Shown: positions 8,503 through 18,111, counted from the stretch's first letter. The stretch is 61,317 nt of DNA from Nitrospirota bacterium (GCA_015233895.1 JADFXG010000017.1:1-61317); one strand, 5' to 3'. A program made the numbers and translations. Notes: generated by a model from the sequence alone, not told the origin.

Positions 8503-10284
8503 TCACTTCTTTTTCACAAACACGAAGTCACCTCCGTCATCACCAGAATTTCTGATAGCATTATATTCTGGTGTCTGGTTTCCTTTTCCAAGAACTCTCT
8601 CTTTCACTCGTTGTTTTACAAAAAACTCCTCAGCTGTAAAGAAATTATCCTCAATATTTAAAAGTCCATCTAAAAAAGCCGAAGCAAATATAGAATGCCC
8701 ACTGCCTCCGTCATCAGACACAGGCTCATTTCCACCGCTTGCCATAAGTGTTCTGCTTGCTTTAAAAAGCATTTTTTTCACATATTCAACTCTGTCATCC
8801 TGGTAGTTTATATTTGCACCTTTGGAGTTGTTTGATGTTAGCCTTATCTCAACACCCCTATTAAATGTCCCTGAATAACAACTGTCTGCTACTATTAATA
8901 TTTGTTTCGCTCTTATAAGATTCAGCTCTGATGTTATCTCATCAACTAAAATCCATTTAGTCGTTCTGCTGTCTACAGCGTCAACAGGCAGCCAATAACC
9001 TTTCTGGTTACCCTTTTCAAAATACCCGTGTCCTGCATAGTAAACAAGAAACTTATCGTCTGCTGAAAGCTTCTCTCTGTACATGTTTATTTCATCTATT
9101 ATATTGTCCTTCGTTGCATTCTCATCAAGCATTGTTTTTACTTCAAAACCATACTTATCTTTAAGTACCTCAGCAACCTTCTTAGCATCCCCAACTGCTG
9201 TAGTAAGACCCGGGATATTTTTGTATTTGTTTATTCCTATTATGAGAGCAAAATACCTGCCTTTCAGTTCAAAAGGAAGTTTATCTTCTTTTATAATTTT
9301 TACTGTCTTGATAGTTTTATTTCTATCCAAATCGACTGCTGTTATCTCAATTTCACTTTGTCCTTGCTTAAGTAGTACTGTTGAATAAAATTCACCCTCT
9401 TTTTCCATACTTGCTTCAGCGCCATTTATATAAACCAAAGCTATTGCTGATTTGCCTGAGACAGAGGCTTTTACAACTGCTTTTTGACCGCTAACAACAT
9501 TGCCTTGAGCATTATAGTTATTATTATTTACTTTTATGTCTGAAATCAAAGGAGGCGTAGTATTCTTCACTATAATATGTGGTGTGGGAGAGGGTGATGG
9601 TGATGGAGATTGTGTCGGCAATGGTTTCTGAGCAACTTGTTCTTGCGCTTTTACTAAAACAAGTTTTTTCGTAAATGTTTTTCCACCTTCATCAACGGCC
9701 AATATGTTGAATTTATTCTCGCCTCCAAGCAAGGGCACGGTAGCTGAAAAAATCTTATTTTCATCAATCGGGATTTCCTGACCATCAATAAGCAACTTAA
9801 CCTTACCTTTGCCGCCCTTTATTGAACCGCTTATTTCAACTGATTCAATGTTATTTGCAAATGTTAGATTATTTTCCACAGGCCCCTTAAGAGCTATAGT
9901 TAATGGTGGGGGCGAGGGTGCTGACTGCGGTGTATCTTTTTGGGCATCTGTTTTAGGAGAGGAGGAGGCAACGGCACATGTCTTCTCTGCTTCTTTTAAC
10001 ATCTTATTTGGTGAGTACTCTTCTGTGAACATTCCCACCTTTATGGATTGATCAGTCGGCTCAGTCATTATTGCTTTCTTAAAAGATGCAATGGCGAGTT
10101 CACAATCACCATTTTTAAGAGCAGCAACACCATTTTTATAGTGAGTATTTGCTTCACTGAAATACGAAAATGCTTCTGCATCAGCAAATTCAAAAAGGTG
10201 ATTTAATGAAAGCTTGCCTAATATGGGAAAAAGCATAAAAACCACCACCAAACACAGTATTGCTCTCATCACTCTTGTCGCCAT
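8503..10284 (-). CDS. Secreted caspase-like (C14) protein with TPR-like and Ig-like regions
   Basis: The protein has 593 residues. Order: signal or membrane segment (1-25), TPR-like helices (40-105), a Pro-rich linker, two Ig-like/beta regions (about 130-210 and 245-335) split by a second Ser/Pro linker, and a caspase-like p20 domain (about 340-590). The catalytic dyad is visible as YAGHGYF (His419) and VADSCYSGTF (Cys469). Peptidase C14 domains of this type cut proteins after basic or acidic residues in signalling or defence contexts. Exported versions with Ig-like stalks are poorly characterised. It lies next to an OmpP1-like barrel on the same strand, so an envelope role is possible. The domain call is firm; the role is unknown. 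Confidence 0.8.
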   Translation of the reverse strand: MATRVMRAILCLVVVFMLFPILGKLSLNHLFEFADAEAFSYFSEANTHYKNGVAALKNGDCELAIASFKKAIMTEPTDQSIKVGMFTEEYSPNKMLKEAEKTCAVASSSPKTDAQKDTPQSAPSPPPLTIALKGPVENNLTFANNIESVEISGSIKGGKGKVKLLIDGQEIPIDENKIFSATVPLLGGENKFNILAVDEGGKTFTKKLVLVKAQEQVAQKPLPTQSPSPSPSPTPHIIVKNTTPPLISDIKVNNNNYNAQGNVVSGQKAVVKASVSGKSAIALVYINGAEASMEKEGEFYSTVLLKQGQSEIEITAVDLDRNKTIKTVKIIKEDKLPFELKGRYFALIIGINKYKNIPGLTTAVGDAKKVAEVLKDKYGFEVKTMLDENATKDNIIDEINMYREKLSADDKFLVYYAGHGYFEKGNQKGYWLPVDAVDSRTTKWILVDEITSELNLIRAKQILIVADSCYSGTFNRGVEIRLTSNNSKGANINYQDDRVEYVKKMLFKASRTLMASGGNEPVSDDGGSGHSIFASAFLDGLLNIEDNFFTAEEFFVKQRVKERVLGKGNQTPEYNAIRNSGDDGGDFVFVKKK

Positions 10285-10799
10285 AGCACAGCCCCCTTTA
10301 ACCTAATTAAATCATCATGAAATTAATTTAATTGCCAATATAGCCTGAAGTTTTTATTAAGAACGCTTTGTGAACACAAGCACAGTTGGTGTTTATGATT
10401 TGATTCATAGCAAAATTTACATAAACAAGAGAAAACAGTGTTTTGTACGGAGATTGCGGCGTTACTACTGCGCGTATTGCTTTGCGACAGACAGGCAGAC
10501 AGATGACACAACTAACTAGGTTCCTTTTTAGCAAAACATACGAATCTATCGTTTCAATTTTAATTTGCAATAGATTCACTTAGCTAAATTAACAAATATC
10601 AAAATTACTTGTCAATAGAAAAAATGTTAGTCAATAAAAAACTTTTTAGCTTTTGTAACCATATTATCGGAAAAAAGTAATAAAATTTATATACTATTTA
10701 TCCACAAACACAAATGTATTAAACGCAGGGTAAAGCGTCTGCAATCTCCAAACTTTAGCACTTATGGTATAATATGTTAGATGGCATGAATGGTACAAA
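10285..10799. other. AT-rich divergent intergenic region
   Basis: About 515 bases lie between the divergently read caspase-like gene and the Crp/Fnr gene. I see no convincing ORF here: the short minus-strand frames lack ribosome sites and family resemblance. A small inverted pair, TTGTG-aa-CACAA, lies at 10368-10379. The promoter of the regulator lies at the right end. Confidence 0.5.
10765..10773 (+). promoter_or_regulatory. Extended -10 promoter of the Crp/Fnr-type gene
   Basis: TGGTATAAT is a perfect extended -10 element (TG-N-TATAAT). No good -35 is visible, which is usual with extended -10 promoters. The predicted transcript start, near 10780, gives a short leader of about 20 bases before ATG 10800. 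Confidence 0.55.
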
Positions 10800-11498
10800 A
10801 TGAGATATCCGGTAGAAAATAAATCTAAAAAAATAGTTATGTTTGAGACTCACCCGCTATTTTTGTCAACAAGCGGCGGGGAACTCACCTCTTTACACAA
10901 ACAATCCAAACCATTCAATTTAAAAAAAGAACAGACCCTTTATATGCAGGGTTTGGAGTCAAAGTCGTTGTTTTTTTTAGAGAGTGGTTACATAAAACTT
11001 TCAAAGATAAATTATGACGGCAGAGTGTTTATTCTTGATATAGTGGAGCCAGGTGAATTCTTTGGTGAAATGACACTTGCCGGGGAAAAGGAAAGAAGCA
11101 CAGGGGCAGATGCTATGGATAACTGCTCAGGGCTTGAAATAAAAAAAGAGACTTTTGAGGGTTTTTTAAAATCCAGGCCTGACCTTGCAATTAAACTTAT
11201 ACAGATGATAGGCGACAAAAGGCTCAACATGGAAAACATGCTGCGAGATATGATATTTATGGACATAGAAACCCGCATTGCATCCTTGCTGCTTAAATAT
11301 GCCGATGGCGATATGTTAAAAATCTCACTGACACACCAGGAGATAGCCGATATGACCGGCTCTACAAGGGTCTCTGTATCAAGAACCATTATTAAGTTCA
11401 GAAACAAAGGATTAATAGAGACATCATGTGAACGAATAAAGCTGAAAAACATTGAAAAATTAAGCGAATATCTTCAAAAGGAACAACACTTAAATTAA
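10800..11498 (+). CDS. Crp/Fnr-family transcriptional regulator
   Basis: The N-terminal cyclic-nucleotide-binding-like domain (residues about 20-140) shows the family signature: LYMQGLESKSLFFLESGYIK, then EPGEFFGEMTLAG. A C-terminal winged helix (about 155-230) contains LTHQEIADMTGSTRVSVSRT, the recognition region. There is no N-terminal cysteine cluster, so it is not an FNR-type iron-sulfur oxygen sensor. The ligand cannot be told from sequence. The start at 10800 has a weak ribosome site; ATG 10839 (MFETHPLF) is an alternative. It is divergent from the caspase-like gene and faces the ADH gene, so it may be monocistronic. Confidence 0.85.
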   Translation: MRYPVENKSKKIVMFETHPLFLSTSGGELTSLHKQSKPFNLKKEQTLYMQGLESKSLFFLESGYIKLSKINYDGRVFILDIVEPGEFFGEMTLAGEKERSTGADAMDNCSGLEIKKETFEGFLKSRPDLAIKLIQMIGDKRLNMENMLRDMIFMDIETRIASLLLKYADGDMLKISLTHQEIADMTGSTRVSVSRTIIKFRNKGLIETSCERIKLKNIEKLSEYLQKEQHLN

Positions 11499-11523
11499 CC
11501 CCTCAAAAAACAACCTAATTATT

Positions 11524-12717
11524 CTATAATCGTTCAGTTAAAATTTCAATAAGGTCATTTTTAGACAGAGAGACCGGGTTTTCTTTAATGCCGGTTTCGG
11601 AGGCTATCTTTTCAAAATCGGCTGATTTTATACCATAAGCCGATAATTTTGGAATTTTAAGCAATTCAGTCCACTCATCAATTTTGCCGGTAAGAGAGTT
11701 TAAATTGGCATTTATATCATCATACGGTGAGTCTGTAAGACTGGCTCCTGCTTGCGCATATTTATGGAGAGCGGCATTGGCAGAGGGCATATCTTTAGCG
11801 GCTTCTTTTAGACGGGCAATATTTTTTCTTGTACAGGCGCCTACAAGTGTTCCACAGACAACACCGTGAGGTATTTCAAAATAACTTCCTATGGATGAGG
11901 CAAAGCCATGCACAACGCCAAGACCGGCATTAGCCAGTGTTACTCCTGAAATAAAAGCGGCATAAGCCATAGATGCCCGCACATTAAGGTCATCAGCGTG
12001 GGTTGTCGCACAGAGCACAATGTTTTTGCGGCAAAGGCGGATAGCATCCATAGAAAGCGCATCTGTAACGGGAGATGCTTTAGTGGAGAGAAATGATTCC
12101 AAAAGTTGAGTAAATGCATCCATAGCACAAGCAGAGGTAACGCCTGAAGGACAAGACAGATGAAGACGTGGATCAATAACTGCCACATCAGGCACAAAGT
12201 TGTCGTGTCTTAGTGACCGCTTGAAACCATTTACGCCAACACGGCTGAGTACAGCGTTTTTAGTGGCCTCACTCCCGGTACCGGCAGTTGTTGAAACGGC
12301 AATAAAGGGGAGCTTTTTACCGCTGTGGTTTAGCCCCTTACCCACACCCTCAAGATAGTCAAAGACGGAACCGTTAACAGGTAACATTGCTGAGACCGCT
12401 TTACCTGCATCAATGACACTGCCTCCGCCAATAGCCAGCACTGCACCAATATTGTTATTGCGGTATTTATCAGCTATTTTATCAATTAGTTCAGGGGTGG
12501 GTTCAGCCGTTATGGTTTCATGATAAAAGGTAACGGCGTGTTTTTGTAAATCATCTGAGAGCGCCTCAAATTTACCTGAGTTAACCAGAGATTTACCGCC
12601 TGTCAGTAGAATTATGGTTTTTGCGGTATTGGCAACAATTTTACCAAGTGTTTGGAATTTGCCGTCGCCAAAGTAAACATAAGGAGTTTTAGCAAAAGTA
12701 AATGGATTTATCACCAC
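11524..12717 (-). CDS. Iron-containing (type III) alcohol dehydrogenase
   Basis: This is a dehydroquinate-synthase-like/Fe-ADH fold protein of about 397 residues. The nucleotide-binding motif is AIGGGSVIDAGKAVSAM, with STTAGTGSEAT following. Of the four usual metal ligands, Asp is seen in AMDAFTQLLESF and two His in VVHGFASSIGSYFEIPHG. The ligand that is usually His after DA[LF]T is Gln here, as in some subfamilies. The start is GTG 12717, overlapping the stop of the ABM gene, with AAGGA just upstream. The longer reading to 12780 adds non-homologous residues inside the ABM frame. Substrate unknown; it probably reduces an aldehyde or keto compound with NAD(P)H. Confidence 0.85.
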   Translation of the reverse strand: MVINPFTFAKTPYVYFGDGKFQTLGKIVANTAKTIILLTGGKSLVNSGKFEALSDDLQKHAVTFYHETITAEPTPELIDKIADKYRNNNIGAVLAIGGGSVIDAGKAVSAMLPVNGSVFDYLEGVGKGLNHSGKKLPFIAVSTTAGTGSEATKNAVLSRVGVNGFKRSLRHDNFVPDVAVIDPRLHLSCPSGVTSACAMDAFTQLLESFLSTKASPVTDALSMDAIRLCRKNIVLCATTHADDLNVRASMAYAAFISGVTLANAGLGVVHGFASSIGSYFEIPHGVVCGTLVGACTRKNIARLKEAAKDMPSANAALHKYAQAGASLTDSPYDDINANLNSLTGKIDEWTELLKIPKLSAYGIKSADFEKIASETGIKENPVSLSKNDLIEILTERL

Positions 12718-13019
12718 ATTGTCCTTGCTGTGGGGTAGATTACAGAGTGGGCAACACCCTCTCTGGGCTTGTCCATCCACGGCTCTACGGTTTTACGCCA
12801 CAGGAGGTAGTGGCTGGTGTCTTTATGTGCTTTTGATGCCGCCTCAGATTCATACGCCTCATAGAGCAGAAATCTTCCGGGGTCATCCTTACACTGTAAA
12901 ACGTCAAAGCGCATATTGCCGGGTTCTTTTACTGAGGCCTCATGGTTTTTTCCGGTTGCCTCTATAAAATCACCAATATGCTCCGGTTTAACATACACGG
13001 TTACTGCTGTTACAATCAT
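12711..13019 (-). CDS. Antibiotic biosynthesis monooxygenase (ABM/LsrG-like) domain protein
   Basis: This 102-residue protein forms a single dimeric alpha+beta barrel domain: VTAVTVYVKPEHIGDFIEAT, then REGVAHSVIYPT at the end. The conserved core, with N-terminal strand, FxxAxxxN-like helix and RFLLYEAYES strand, matches the ABM/YgiN/LsrG group. These small enzymes oxygenate quinones or isomerise phospho-sugars, or serve as accessory subunits. The gene overlaps the downstream Fe-ADH by a few bases, so the two are translationally coupled and probably handle the same metabolite. The exact reaction is unknown. Confidence 0.8.
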   Translation of the reverse strand: MIVTAVTVYVKPEHIGDFIEATGKNHEASVKEPGNMRFDVLQCKDDPGRFLLYEAYESEAASKAHKDTSHYLLWRKTVEPWMDKPREGVAHSVIYPTARTMW

Positions 13020-13165
13020 AATACACTCCGTTTTCTTAAATTGTGACTGGTTTAGTGTAAACGAATCGAACAGCCAAAGTCAAATTTGAAAATGAATTGG
13101 TTTATATCAAGTAGCAGTCACAAGCAAATGCAGGCGGCGGTGATTCATGGTTCAACAGGTTATAG

Positions 13166-13195
13166 TTGCAGTAATAACAAACTATGTTCTATTAT
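13166..13195 (+). promoter_or_regulatory. Candidate sigma-70-type promoter for the STAND/SARP regulator
   Basis: A TTGCAG -35 (13166-13171) and a TATTAT -10 (13190-13195) are separated by 18 bases, upstream of the TTG start at 13242. The match is moderate and rests on inspection only. Confidence 0.35.
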
Positions 13196-13241
13196 AGCAG
13201 TACATGACTGTTTCACCCTTTCGAGGGTAGGTTACTGACTA

Positions 13242-16200
13242 TTGGAAAACATATCTATACATAAAATATCAAAACCGGTTCTGTATAATGTCTTTTACAG
13301 GGAACGTATTGATGATAAGCTGACCGAGGGTTTGAAAAGGAAGGTGCTGTGGGTAAGCGGCCCTGCAGGCTCTGGTAAGACTACGCTTGTCTCCAGTTTT
13401 ATTGACAGTAAGAACATTACGTGTATTTGGTATCGAATTGATAGTTACGATGATGATATAGCTTCTTTTTTTTATACTATGGGAATAGCTGCAAAAAAAG
13501 CCGGACGTAATAAAAAAAAGCAATTGCCTCTGCTCACTCCGGAGTATCTCGGCGGAGTTTCCAGATTTACTGAAAACTACTTCAATGAGTTGTATCAGAA
13601 AGTATCAACTCCATTTATTATTGTGCTTGACGATTATCATGCCCTCTCACATGACTCTAAACTGCACAATATTGTTTACACGGGTTTATCTGTCCTGCCA
13701 AAGGAAAATGTTTGGGTAATAATCATAAGCAGAGAAACCCCTTTACCGATATTTTCTCCTATGATAATAAGAAACGAGGTATATAATCTTGGATGGGAGG
13801 ACATAAAATTTACATATCAGGAAACAGCTGATTTGCTTACCCATATGCACGGTACAATGTCTCAGGATGAAATTAATAGCAGGTATAACGTATCAGACGG
13901 TTGGGTGTCTGCGCTTATCGTACGAAATGAAAAATTCAATTCCGGAGACTACAGCTCATGGCTTTCATCTAACAGAGAGACGATATTTAATTATTTTACC
14001 TCAGAGATCTTTGGCTTTTTAGAAAAAAATACTCAGGAGTTTCTGCTTAAAACAGCATACATACGGGAAATGACGGTTCAGGTTGCACAGTCTCTATCCG
14101 GCTACACAGGCGCAGGTAAAGTGTTGGACTACATGGTAAAGAAGAATTATTTTATAGAAAAACACGGCTTAAAAGAAACCACGTACAGCTATCATCCTCT
14201 GTTTCGCTTGTTTTTACTGGAAAAAGCAGATGCATTTTTTTCTCAGCAGGAGCAGTGTGCTATCAGAAGAAAGGCAATAGAAATTCTTATGAAACATAAC
14301 TTTACGGATGATGCCTCAGGGCTATGTATTGAAAACTCAGACTGGGAAACTCTTTCATCCATAATCTTGCTTAATGCAGCTCAATTTTTAACGCAAGGAC
14401 GAACAGAGACACTTCTGAGATGGCTAAATGCACTTCCAGATAATCTTATAGAAAATCAGCCGTGGTTTTTGTATTTTAAGGGTTGTTGCTTTTTCCCGAC
14501 TAACACCACTCTGGCGCTCAGCCTTTTTGAAAACGCTTTTAACGGCTTTATTGCTATTAAAGACATGGATGGAATATTGCTTTCATGGTCAGGATATGTT
14601 GATGTCGTCTTTGTAGAGCGTGGAATTTTTTTCAGACTTGACAAGTGGATTGATTGGATTGATGCCAATGTTGATAGGAACTTCAACTTTCCGTCACTTA
14701 ATGTTGAAATTAGTGTGGTTAGTTCTATGATAGGTATTTTAATTTTCCGTAAGCCTGAGATGGCTTCAGCCGAGGTGTGGCTAAACAGAGCATTAGAATT
14801 AATGGACAATGATATTGACCTTAATGTCAGAATAGGACTGGCTGCAAAATTGCATCTATTTTTTATGTACAGGGGGACTTTTCTAACATGCAGGGCAATT
14901 GTAAAGAAAATGACTCCTTTTTTAAAAAATCACTCCGTTGAGCCCATGACGCAGCTTATGTGGTCAATGGTGGAATGCGTACAATTTCATATCATAGACA
15001 CAAATATTAAGAAGTTTTTGGATGTTGTCCAAAATGGGCTTACCATATCGGCAGAAAATGGAGTTTTTGTTTTTGAACCGGTACTTTGTACGTTGGGAGC
15101 ATATGGGGCATTATCGGACGGAAAATTTGACAAGGCGGAGGAGTTTATAAATTATGCTTTTTCAAAACTACCTCCCAACAGCTACTTTGATCAGGCAAAC
15201 CTTCACTGCGTGCTGGTTTACAGGGATTTACTTCTTGAGAACTACTCAGGTGCAGTTAACAACGGCAACTTACAGATGTTTTTTGCTAAAATGACCGAAG
15301 GCCCGTTTCTTTCAATGTACACTCACCTTGGGTTATCACAAGCCTGTTTTGAAATGAAAATGTATGACGATGCCTTAAATCATATGACGCTGTCGCGTCA
15401 GAGTGTTGAGGGCGTTATTGGTTTTGAAATTGATTTTATTTTTTTATATCCTGAGGCATATTATTACCTGACACTGGGCGACAGAGAGCGGGGATTGGTA
15501 CTGTTACAGAAGGCGCTAAAAAAGAGTTCGCAATTAAACATAACAAATATGGTATTTTGGCGGCCTAAAGTAATGAGACAACTTTTTGTTGAAGCGCTGA
15601 AAGCTGATATTGAGACCGAATATGTGCGTAAGGTAATACGCGAACGCTCAATATTACCTGAGGAGCCTTATTATGAACTTAAAGAGTGGCCCTTTCTTTT
15701 CAGGTTCTATACGTTTGGCAAATTTCATATTGTTAAGGATGATAACCCCATAGTGTCTAAAGGTAAGTCTCAGAAAAATGCTATGGCTTTACTTAAAGCC
15801 CTGATAGCCTCAAACACCTCAGGAGTTAATGAGTCATATATATCCGACATACTTTGGCCTGACTCAGACGGTGATGAGGCATATATGTCTTTTAAATTTA
15901 CACTGCATAAGCTCAGGCAATTTCTGGGAAACAATGAGATAATTATTTTTTCCGGAGGAAACGTCTCTTTGGATTTCAGATACTGTCAGACCGATGTTTT
16001 TTTACTTGATGAGATCCACACAAAAACCATGAAGGAACGTTTATCAGATAACAATGAATTAAGTGACGATAATATCAGCCTCTTAAGAAATCTTACAGAT
16101 ACGGCAATAGAACTCTATAACGGTGAATTTTTGCCAGGAGATGAAAACTATCCGTGGATTAAACCTACAAGGGTAAAGCTAAGAAATCAATTTATGGATA

Positions 16201-16457
16201 TACTTTCTGCGGCTGTTTCTTGTGCACTTAAGAAAGAACAATGGTATGAGGCTCAGCAGTACTGCATGTTAGCCGTTAAGGTTGATGAGCTTGCCGAACA
16301 TTTTTACAGGTCTTTGATTTTCTGCCACACTAAAATGGGAAACACCGTGGAGGCTCACAGAGTCTATAACAGGTTTAGTGAAGTGCTATTTTCAAAATTG
16401 GGCATAAAACCCGGGGTTAATATGGATGCCTATATAAAAAAAACTTTCTTAAAATAA
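13242..16457 (+). CDS. Large STAND-ATPase transcriptional activator with SARP-type wHTH and BTAD domain
   Basis: The protein has 1071 residues. It begins with a MalT-like NTPase module: P-loop GPAGSGKT (residues 40-47) and Walker B PFIIVLDDYH (about 124-133). A long helical, TPR-like middle follows (about 330-820). The C-terminus is an OmpR/SARP-type winged helix (about 825-920: LYTFGKFHIV-like strand, then ISDILWPDSDGDEAYMSFK). A bacterial transcriptional activator (BTAD) helical domain occupies about 950-1071. Such proteins switch on DNA binding when ligand and ATP bind. The TTG start has AGGTT upstream. It stands alone before the sulfur operon, separated by 250 bases, so it may regulate that operon; that is inference. 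Confidence 0.8.
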   Translation: MENISIHKISKPVLYNVFYRERIDDKLTEGLKRKVLWVSGPAGSGKTTLVSSFIDSKNITCIWYRIDSYDDDIASFFYTMGIAAKKAGRNKKKQLPLLTPEYLGGVSRFTENYFNELYQKVSTPFIIVLDDYHALSHDSKLHNIVYTGLSVLPKENVWVIIISRETPLPIFSPMIIRNEVYNLGWEDIKFTYQETADLLTHMHGTMSQDEINSRYNVSDGWVSALIVRNEKFNSGDYSSWLSSNRETIFNYFTSEIFGFLEKNTQEFLLKTAYIREMTVQVAQSLSGYTGAGKVLDYMVKKNYFIEKHGLKETTYSYHPLFRLFLLEKADAFFSQQEQCAIRRKAIEILMKHNFTDDASGLCIENSDWETLSSIILLNAAQFLTQGRTETLLRWLNALPDNLIENQPWFLYFKGCCFFPTNTTLALSLFENAFNGFIAIKDMDGILLSWSGYVDVVFVERGIFFRLDKWIDWIDANVDRNFNFPSLNVEISVVSSMIGILIFRKPEMASAEVWLNRALELMDNDIDLNVRIGLAAKLHLFFMYRGTFLTCRAIVKKMTPFLKNHSVEPMTQLMWSMVECVQFHIIDTNIKKFLDVVQNGLTISAENGVFVFEPVLCTLGAYGALSDGKFDKAEEFINYAFSKLPPNSYFDQANLHCVLVYRDLLLENYSGAVNNGNLQMFFAKMTEGPFLSMYTHLGLSQACFEMKMYDDALNHMTLSRQSVEGVIGFEIDFIFLYPEAYYYLTLGDRERGLVLLQKALKKSSQLNITNMVFWRPKVMRQLFVEALKADIETEYVRKVIRERSILPEEPYYELKEWPFLFRFYTFGKFHIVKDDNPIVSKGKSQKNAMALLKALIASNTSGVNESYISDILWPDSDGDEAYMSFKFTLHKLRQFLGNNEIIIFSGGNVSLDFRYCQTDVFLLDEIHTKTMKERLSDNNELSDDNISLLRNLTDTAIELYNGEFLPGDENYPWIKPTRVKLRNQFMDILSAAVSCALKKEQWYEAQQYCMLAVKVDELAEHFYRSLIFCHTKMGNTVEAHRVYNRFSEVLFSKLGIKPGVNMDAYIKKTFLK

Positions 16458-16707
16458 CTATCCAATAACTAACCAGCCATACGTTAAACTTCAGGCGTCT
16501 TAAAAATTTTCAGGTGGACAATAGTGATATTGTTATAAGGTAGTTGGCCTGGAGCATAGAACATCAAGTCCTAACAATCGTGGTAAAGACATATTTGGTG
16601 GAAGCACACTGAAATTCACCTATATCCTGAGCATTTTTTTGTTCACAATAAATATTGTAATCAGATTGCATAGCAATCTAAACCTTAATATTTTAGGAGA
16701 CATGATT

Positions 16708-16947
16708 ATGGAAAGTACACAAATCAGTCAATCAATAGATGCAAGAGGTAGTGCTTGTCCAGGCCCACTTATGGAGTTAATCAAGGCGGTCAGGTCGGCA
16801 GAAGTAGGATCATTTATCGAACTGTTCACATCAGAAAAAGGATCTGCAAGTGACGTACCTTCATGGTTAAACAAAGTTGGTCAAAAGCTTGTTGATATAG
16901 AGGAGCTGTCAGACCATTGGAGAATCATAGTACAGAAAGTAAAATAA
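16708..16947 (+). CDS. TusA-like sulfur carrier protein
   Basis: This 79-residue protein carries the TusA hallmark, DARGSACPGPLMELIKAVRS, where the single CPxP cysteine bears a persulfide. TusA proteins hand sulfane sulfur between enzymes in sulfur oxidation, molybdopterin or thiouridine pathways. I chose ATG 16708 because AGGAGA sits 7 bases upstream; ATG 16702 is too close. It is the first gene of a unit followed at 24 bases by an SQR-like flavoprotein and a DUF1641 protein, which favours a role in sulfide/sulfur metabolism over tRNA thiolation. Confidence 0.85.
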   Translation: MESTQISQSIDARGSACPGPLMELIKAVRSAEVGSFIELFTSEKGSASDVPSWLNKVGQKLVDIEELSDHWRIIVQKVK

Positions 16948-16971
16948 TATAACAAAAGGGAGAGAGCTATT

Positions 16972-18111
16972 GTGGCTATAAAAATTGTGATTTTGGGAGG
17001 CGGTACAGGTGGTACTGTTGTTGCTAACTTATTGGCAAGGAGCTTGCGTGATAAAATAAAGGTCGGGCAGGTAACAATAAATATGATAACAGATAAGCCT
17101 TACCATATTTATCAACCAGGATTGTTATATGTCACATTTGACAGGATGTTGCCAGAGGATATTGTCAGGGACCAGAGGACTTTGGTTGATCCAATCGTTG
17201 ATGTACTAATTGATCCTGTAGTAAATATTGACAGGGACAACAAAAAGGTTGTTACCGAGACCGGGCGTAATATAAATTACGACTATCTCGTCATAGCTAC
17301 AGGCTCAAGAACAGTGCCTGAACTAATACCGGGTTTAGCAGAAGGTGGCCACACGTTTTATACTATGGATGAAGCGAAGAGGCTTCGCAACACTTTGGCA
17401 GGATTCAACGGGGGTAAGGTTGTTATATCAGTAGGTGTTCCTCATAAATGCCCTGTTGCACCTCTTGAGATGACTTTTCTGCTATATGATTATTTTAGTC
17501 AAAAGGGTATTCTTAATAAGTCTGAAATTTTTTATACATACCCTATAAACAGAGTTCATGCACTTGAACCTGTAAGTAACTGGGCAGTCCAGGAATTTGA
17601 AAGAAAAGGTATTAAATATGAAACACTCTTTAATATGGAGAGGATAGATGCTGACAAAAAAATAGTACATTCTATGGAAGGCACCGAGGTTGGATATGAC
17701 CTCTTAATCGCTGTCCCCCCTCACAAAGGCTCACAAGTTATAGAAACATCAGGAATTGGAAAGGATGGATGGGTTCCTACCGATAAGATATACTTAAATA
17801 ACGACAATCACGAAGATGTTTTTGTTGTTGGAGATACAACAAATATTCCAATAAGTAAAGCTGGTTCCACTGCACACTTTGAATCAGAGGTTGTTGCCGA
17901 AATAATAACATCTAAAATCACAACAGGGGTTTCATTACGGCAATATGACGGTAAGGTCTTATGTTTTGTTGAAAGCGGATTTGATGCAGCCAGCTATATC
18001 TGGTTCAACTATACTACTCCTCCTAAACCAACAACACCTTCAAAAATGCTCCATTGGATGAAGTTAACTTATAACAAACTGTACTGGTCAACTGTTAAGG
18101 GGATATTGTAA
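16972..18111 (+). CDS. sqr: Sulfide:quinone oxidoreductase-like flavoprotein
   Basis: The protein has 379 residues and starts at GTG after a GGGAGAG ribosome site. The FAD-binding Rossmann motif is VILGGGTGGTVVANLL (residues 6-21), with a second FAD motif YDYLVIATGS and the C-terminal VVGDTTNIP-like flavin site. Cys160 in VPHKCPVAPLEMTF corresponds to the conserved redox cysteine of sulfide:quinone oxidoreductases. A second cysteine lies near the C-terminus (KVLCFVESGFD). SQR oxidises sulfide to protein-bound polysulfide and passes electrons to membrane quinone. Linkage with TusA and DUF1641 supports this over the related flavocytochrome or NDH-2 families. The subtype is not resolved. Confidence 0.85.
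   Translation: MAIKIVILGGGTGGTVVANLLARSLRDKIKVGQVTINMITDKPYHIYQPGLLYVTFDRMLPEDIVRDQRTLVDPIVDVLIDPVVNIDRDNKKVVTETGRNINYDYLVIATGSRTVPELIPGLAEGGHTFYTMDEAKRLRNTLAGFNGGKVVISVGVPHKCPVAPLEMTFLLYDYFSQKGILNKSEIFYTYPINRVHALEPVSNWAVQEFERKGIKYETLFNMERIDADKKIVHSMEGTEVGYDLLIAVPPHKGSQVIETSGIGKDGWVPTDKIYLNNDNHEDVFVVGDTTNIPISKAGSTAHFESEVVAEIITSKITTGVSLRQYDGKVLCFVESGFDAASYIWFNYTTPPKPTTPSKMLHWMKLTYNKLYWSTVKGIL

Noticed and set aside
10328-10579. Short minus-strand frames in the 10285-10799 gap
   Set aside because: Two overlapping frames without ribosome sites, odd composition and no family resemblance; likely chance.
12712-12780. N-terminal extension of the Fe-ADH to 12780
   Set aside because: Those codons lie within the ABM gene in another frame, show no family similarity, and a GTG with AAGGA marks a better start at 12717.
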